NCBI GenBank assembly: GCA_013396755.1
Contig: VWZF01004021.1
Coordinates: forward strand, 434,001-498,000
Direction: 5' to 3'
DNA: 64,000 bases
Source of the DNA: Sclerurus mexicanus
Taxonomy: Eukaryota > Chordata > Aves > Passeriformes > Furnariidae
Shown in pieces: positions 49,001 through 55,000 of the stretch. The stretch's first letter is position 1; every line of letters starts with the position of its first letter. A program made the position numbers and the translations under genes. Below the pieces are notes generated by a model, which saw only the letters and a program-made list of their open reading frames with translations, searched no databases and was not told where the DNA came from.

Positions 49001-52000
49001 AATATTATCTTGGGATAGCATTTTCTGTCCTCAGATATCATGGATTCAGCTAAATGAGAGTTGCTCCTTGTATTTCTGATTTTTCCAGGACACAGAGTCA
49101 TGGAATGGTTTGGGCTTGAAAGGGACCTTGAAGATCACCTAGATCCAAGCCCCTGCCATGGGCAGGAGCACCTTCCACTAGACCAGGCTGCTCCAAGCCC
49201 TGTCCAACCTGGCCATGGACATCCACTTGCAGGGAGGGAAAGAAATGAGTAATTTGGTTTATTTCATAAGGTTAAAATGGGAATTTAAAGACATCAAAGA
49301 AAATAATTCCCTTTTCTAAAAGGCGTAACACACACTGAGTCCGTGGTTTGTGGTTGTTCCTTTATTGCTTAGTTTCAGTGGGTTTTGTGGGGAAGAAAGT
49401 GAGTTTTATCCTAGAACTTACAAAACTGAAAAACAAGGAAAAAAACTTGTTTGCACGTATCTAAGAAACATTCCTTGATTTCACAATGTGTCTGTAAACT
49501 GCTGAGGGAGGGTGTTGAATTTTAATGTGCTGCCCCTGCATTTGTTAACACACCCAGAAATAGTTAAGAGGCTTGGACAATGTCTGGCAATCATATCTCC
49601 ATGTATTCCGAAGACATGCAAACCTAGCTTTATTTTTACCCCCTTAATTATGCATTGGGAGCGATTAGAGCTTTCAGCAGACATTTCATGGGAAAAAGAA
49701 ATGTTGGACTTCGCTTTTCAGAATCTGTCACTCCAGATCGTTCCCACAAATGTTATTTATGCCCAATATTTCCAAATGTTCGTGAAATACAACTGCCTCC
49801 ACTCTGTCTAAACAACTTGATTTTGCTGCCTGTGAAGGAGTTGGCTTTTATTCTAAATATTTATTTGGGTTGGAGTTTATGAATGTAAAGAAAAAGGTGG
49901 TAGCAGTGTGGAAGTAAGAGGCAATTACTCGTCTGCTTTGTGTCAGGCACTGTCTGGCTGTCGTTGGTAAAGCTTCTGTGGACCATATTCATGGGTCTGG
50001 GGTCAAGCCTGCAAATGCATGTTGCAAACTTGTTATTCCCTTGGGAATAACTTCCCTGCTGCCTGTGCAGGGATGAGCTGGGATCAGTGCTGTGTCGTGT
50101 CAGCGCTCCGTGAGCCCTGACCCTGCTGCTTACCTGCTGCAGACCCAGAGCTGTCTTACAGCCAGGTAACTGTCTCTGAGCGTGTTGCTCATATTTTAAA
50201 AGCTTACAAGCGTTTTTTCCCCCCGATTTCTGTTGTTTTCAAATGTAGCTGGTCGATCACTAGGCCTGCCCTGATCAGAGGGATGGCTTTCACATCCTCC
50301 ATGAGCAGCGAGGAGATCTCCCACGAGCACATCACGGTGGAGGCAGCAGACAGCGGCCGGGGCAGCTGGACTTCCTGCTCCAGTAGTTCCCACGACAACT
50401 TCCAGAATATCCCCAACCAGAAGAGCTGGGATCTCCTCAACTCTTACCGTCACACCCAGCTGGACGGACCTATAGCCGAGGTGGATCCCACAAACTGTTA
50501 CTCTGAGGAGGGTTATTTGTATTCCGAAGCCTTTTCCAAAGCCAACAGGCAGTCGAAAGCCAGCGTGGAGCTCGACCAGTCCCGGCAGAGCTGGGCCTCC
50601 TCCAGCTCCCTCTCCGACACCTACGAGACAAACTATGGGACCATTAAGCGGCGGGGGCTGGAGAACTCCCCGGCGGAGCAGCCGGAGGGCTTGGACTCTG
50701 CAGCAGGCACGGATACCACTTACAAAACTGTTACTTCGAGCACAGAGAAAGGCCTCATAGGTAAGCCAAGGCAACGGCTTGTGGAAGCTGCTGCATCTGT
50801 TTCTCATTTTGATGTTAAGTTGTTCAGAAATGACTTCAGCAGGTCTGGGGCCGTATGGCATGTTAAATTCGGCTGCAGCCGTGGTTGGAATCAGAGCACT
50901 GCACACACAGGGTGTTCTCAAGCCGCCTTCTTGTGCTTTGGGAGTGTCGAGATAACGAACGAGTGCACTTCCCATCGCTTCATGGGTCTGCAGCAAAGCT
51001 CTCTCCAGGAAAATGTCAGGCAGCCCCTCTCTAGTCTAGTGTGTTTTTGGCTTTTTTTGGAAGTGTACTCATCACTGTAGGTGTTCCCCTGACAAGGAGC
51101 AACAGTCACATGCTCTGTATAGCACAGACTCCCCAGGAACCCAGCGGAAAGAGCATGGCTGTGAGCGCTGCAGAGCTCACCTGCCTCCCTGGGGCACCTT
51201 TCATCCACAGGGCTTTGCTCTCTGGAAGCTCAGGGCCAAAGCAGATTCCTTTCCTGTCTTTGCTATTTTAAGCTGCCGTTTATTTGATTATACAGCTGCA
51301 GTCTGGCTACGTATGAAAGGAGAAAAACTTAAAAATGTCCTTTCAAATATGCATCATTCTATCAAGCAAGACGTTCTACCCCTGTCCTAGTGAGTTCAGC
51401 AGCCAAAACTAAAGGAGCTGGGTTAGCAACAAGATAAAGCACGGAATGCAAAGCTTTCTAAGACTATAAGTCAAGGGTGTAGCTGAAATGCAGTTTAATT
51501 ACTGACTGATTGCTGGAGGGGTTTATGTTATCAAAGGTAATTGCCTGAATAAACATCGCACGTAGGGCGGAGGTCTTGGACTGTGTTCTTCCTCCTTGGC
51601 TTTGGAGAAGAAACCATGGTGGAGCCTTGCAGGAGACTTGCTCACAGCTCATTGCTGTGCCTGTGCTCTGCCCTTGCAGCCCTTCAGAGCTGCTCAGGAG
51701 CTGGTTCAGGAGATGGCATGTTCACTGCTCAGTAGTGCTGTCTTTGCTCACAGCTCCTCTCTTTCTCTGCTTCCATCCTGCACCACAGAGCCTTCCCCCT
51801 GTGCTGCTGAGGAGCCCTGGGCACGTGTGTGTCTGCTTAAGGAAGGACCTGGTGCAGGTGGAGAGAATTCCTGGTTTGCAAATGCAAATCTGTTAGCTGT
51901 TCATCTTGGTACAATATGCCAAAGACATTTTCACTTTATTTCACCATTCGTAAAATGTTACGAATTGGAACTCGACAAAAGGACACATTATTCTTTCATT

Positions 52001-55000
52001 ACTGCAGTAGGCTAAAGTTTAGCTCTAGGGAGCCTGGAGCTTTCTCCTTGGAAGGAGAACATACCCACCCTCACCAGCCCTCCTGCAAATCCAGCCAAGA
52101 CTGAGAGTTTGCTCGGAGGACACAGCCCTTCCCCATCCCTCCAGGGAGGAGCAAACCCCCTTCACTGCCCCAGCTTTCTCACAGAGACCCCGTTCAGTGC
52201 TTTAAATGAAAACAAATCCTGCAATTCAACAGTATAAATGTCTGCCACGTGTATCTGCTAAACCCCAGACTGGCTGGCTTTGGGTCTGGTTGTTGTACTG
52301 TCCGCCCCAGCATGGACTGAAGCCGTCAGCTGTGAACCAGCCCCTCTTCCTGGTACCAGCACCTGGAATCTCACAGGTCCACAGCACAACAGGAAATGCT
52401 CCTTTATTTTTCATCCCTTCACATTCTTCTAAGATAAGGAACTATTAGAGTTGCCGAAATAAATGAAAGTGATGAACGTGCACTGCTTAAAATGGATCCA
52501 CAGGAAGAATGCAAATTCACTCAACAGATTTTCAAAATTATCCTGACTTTGAAAGTCTCCTGTTGCAACATGTCCGTGGAAAGAGCCCAATTTAACATGC
52601 ACATGAGCCCCAGACCTGCAGTGGGAGGGGGGGTGGCAACTTAAGAAAAATTAAATTTTGGGTTGAGAGCTTTTGGGACCTGAACAGAGCAGGAAGGGAG
52701 AAAATGAATTATGTGGCATGGACATTGCAAAGAGAGATTATCGAGGGTAGCCTTTTCATGAGTGCACAAGGGGTAACACAACCTTTCCAGAGACTGTTTC
52801 CGTGACTGTTCCTGGTTTTTTCTCACTTGTAAACAGAGAACATAGTTTTAAGATAAGGGTATAAAAAGGAAACAAAGCAAAAAAAAGTAAAAATGTAAGT
52901 GTGGATGTGATAAGCTATTATTGGAAAATGTAAAATAATGAATGCAGGCTCAATATACAATTTGCCTCATAGGAGCAGTTTTACGTGATGCTATTTTTTT
53001 TCCTATAGCATAGCTGAGTGGTTTCATGTCTTTCTACACACCAGTTGGTACAGTGATATTTGGTTCTAATGAGTTTCTGGTAAGCCCCTGACCCCTCTTT
53101 TGGGTGATGAAGTGGATGCTGGAAGGCAACCAGCAGTTGTTGCTGTCAAAAGCCAGCACGCTGTGCAGGGTAGCCTTGGGCCAGGTGCCCCGGTTCCCTC
53201 TGTTGGCATTGCCCGGCCTGGGGCAGGGGCAGCAGCTGGGCTGGGCTGGCTCTCCATCCTCGGAGAGCTCCGTGGCATCCCCCGGGGCAGGGAGCCCACA
53301 GGGTAGGGGCATACTGAGAGCTGTTCGTTGCAGCTCAGTTGGCATCTCACCTAAGGAGTTCACGGGTTCTTTTGCTACTCTGACTTCTTAAAATAAACAG
53401 AAAACAGAAATGAAAGCGTAAATACCTACTGCTGTCGTTATAACCAGTGTTTCTGCATTTGCATTTTGTTATCAGTTTCTGTTTTGCCATTGTAACATTT
53501 CATGATTTTTTAACGTTTTGTTTCCTTTGTTTTCTTCTTTAACATTTCCATTGCTTATTTCTTGTGCCAGTGTACTGTGTCACCTCACCTAAGAAGGACG
53601 ATAGGTATAGGGAGCCACCGCCCACCCCTCCGGGATATTTGGGGATTTCTTTAGCGGACATAAAGGAAGGATCGCCCCACCACCCACACCTCAAACCTCC
53701 AGACTATAGTGTGGCAGTGCAGAGGTCAAAGATGCTGCACAGTGACCTCTCTAGACTTCCAGCAGCTCCTCTGGGTGGTGACTGTCTCTCCTCGAGGATG
53801 CCCCCGTGGCACGGCCGGCAGCCGTCCAGCCCCAAGCTAGCAGATATGCCTGGCGCAGATAGTGAAGAGGATGGTATGTGCAACACCTGGACTGCTGGGG
53901 GAATCTGGGCTCACAACCACCTTCTGGGCTTTCTCTTGGGTCATTCTTGGAGATTAAACCTTGATTAATCTCTGATACACGAGTGTGTTTGCATGGCTGT
54001 GTGCACATGCATAGCTGTGTATATCATGCATAGCTGTGTGCATGTATATACATGTTTCAATCAGAAAGAATGCCTTCCCTTTAGAAAAAGCATGTTGGCA
54101 CCAAACAGACTCTAAATTGTATAGAAATATATATATATATATGAATATACATATAAGATCTCCCAAAGTACAACTGAGACACTTAAGAGCATGTAGATGT
54201 TATTTTATTTTTAATTTTTTTCCTTTAAAATCTGTCCCCTCTCAAACAGTGAAGGGACACTGACAGACTCTGAATTATATATGGAAAAACTCCAGCCTCT
54301 CTGGGTTCATTAAGTGATGTCCCACTGGTTTAGGATGACATCAGGATGATGGCCTAAAATGAGTGATTTGGATTTGGTGAACTCAATTCATTCACATGTG
54401 CTGGCATTCAGCTGCCTTATGGCTCCACAGATATTTTTGGAGATTGAGTTTAAAAATGTTGAACAAAATAATAGTGCCCTTCTGTTCTCCTGAAAAGTGC
54501 AGTTGATGAAACCTGTGTTCTCTGCCCACCCTGACCTGGCAGTGTCTCTTCCAGTTCAATTTTTCATGATCTTGTTTGAAGCAACAGCCAGTGCTGCCAA
54601 GCACAGTGTTCTTGGGGTGACCAAAATGTGAGAGGGTGTTCTGATCAAGACTGCTCTTATATTGTGTCAAAACTAACTGCAGGGCAGGGGAATTTCTACA
54701 TAATTGTTTATCTGCTGATTTGCTTGCAATCCTGGTGCACCGATGTGATCTCTCCCTTTGCTAGTGAATTCATTTTTTATTAGACTGTTGTGATCATTTC
54801 CTTCCATTTCAGTTCGGTTTAAAATGAGCCTGGATTTAGATTAAAACAATTTCTGATGCAAAATGGTCGTATCTTGGCCCTTTAAAGATATCTAAACAGT
54901 ATTTAACATATATATTAGTACTGCAGTTCAAACTTACAGTAAACGTAAAATTGTCCAGCATTAATTCAGTTGTGTTTCTGATGTAAAAATAAGGAAGCAA

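Noticed and set aside
50143..50165. 23-nt exon-like stretch with CTGCTGCAG acceptor and GTAACT donor in intron 20
   Set aside because: 23 bases shift the frame and reach a stop within exon 21, so a coding role is unlikely; a rare poison exon cannot be excluded.
50196..50996. 266-codon open frame on the minus strand
   Set aside because: It is the antisense shadow of RAPGEF6 exon 21 plus flanking sequence; the plus frame matches the known protein.
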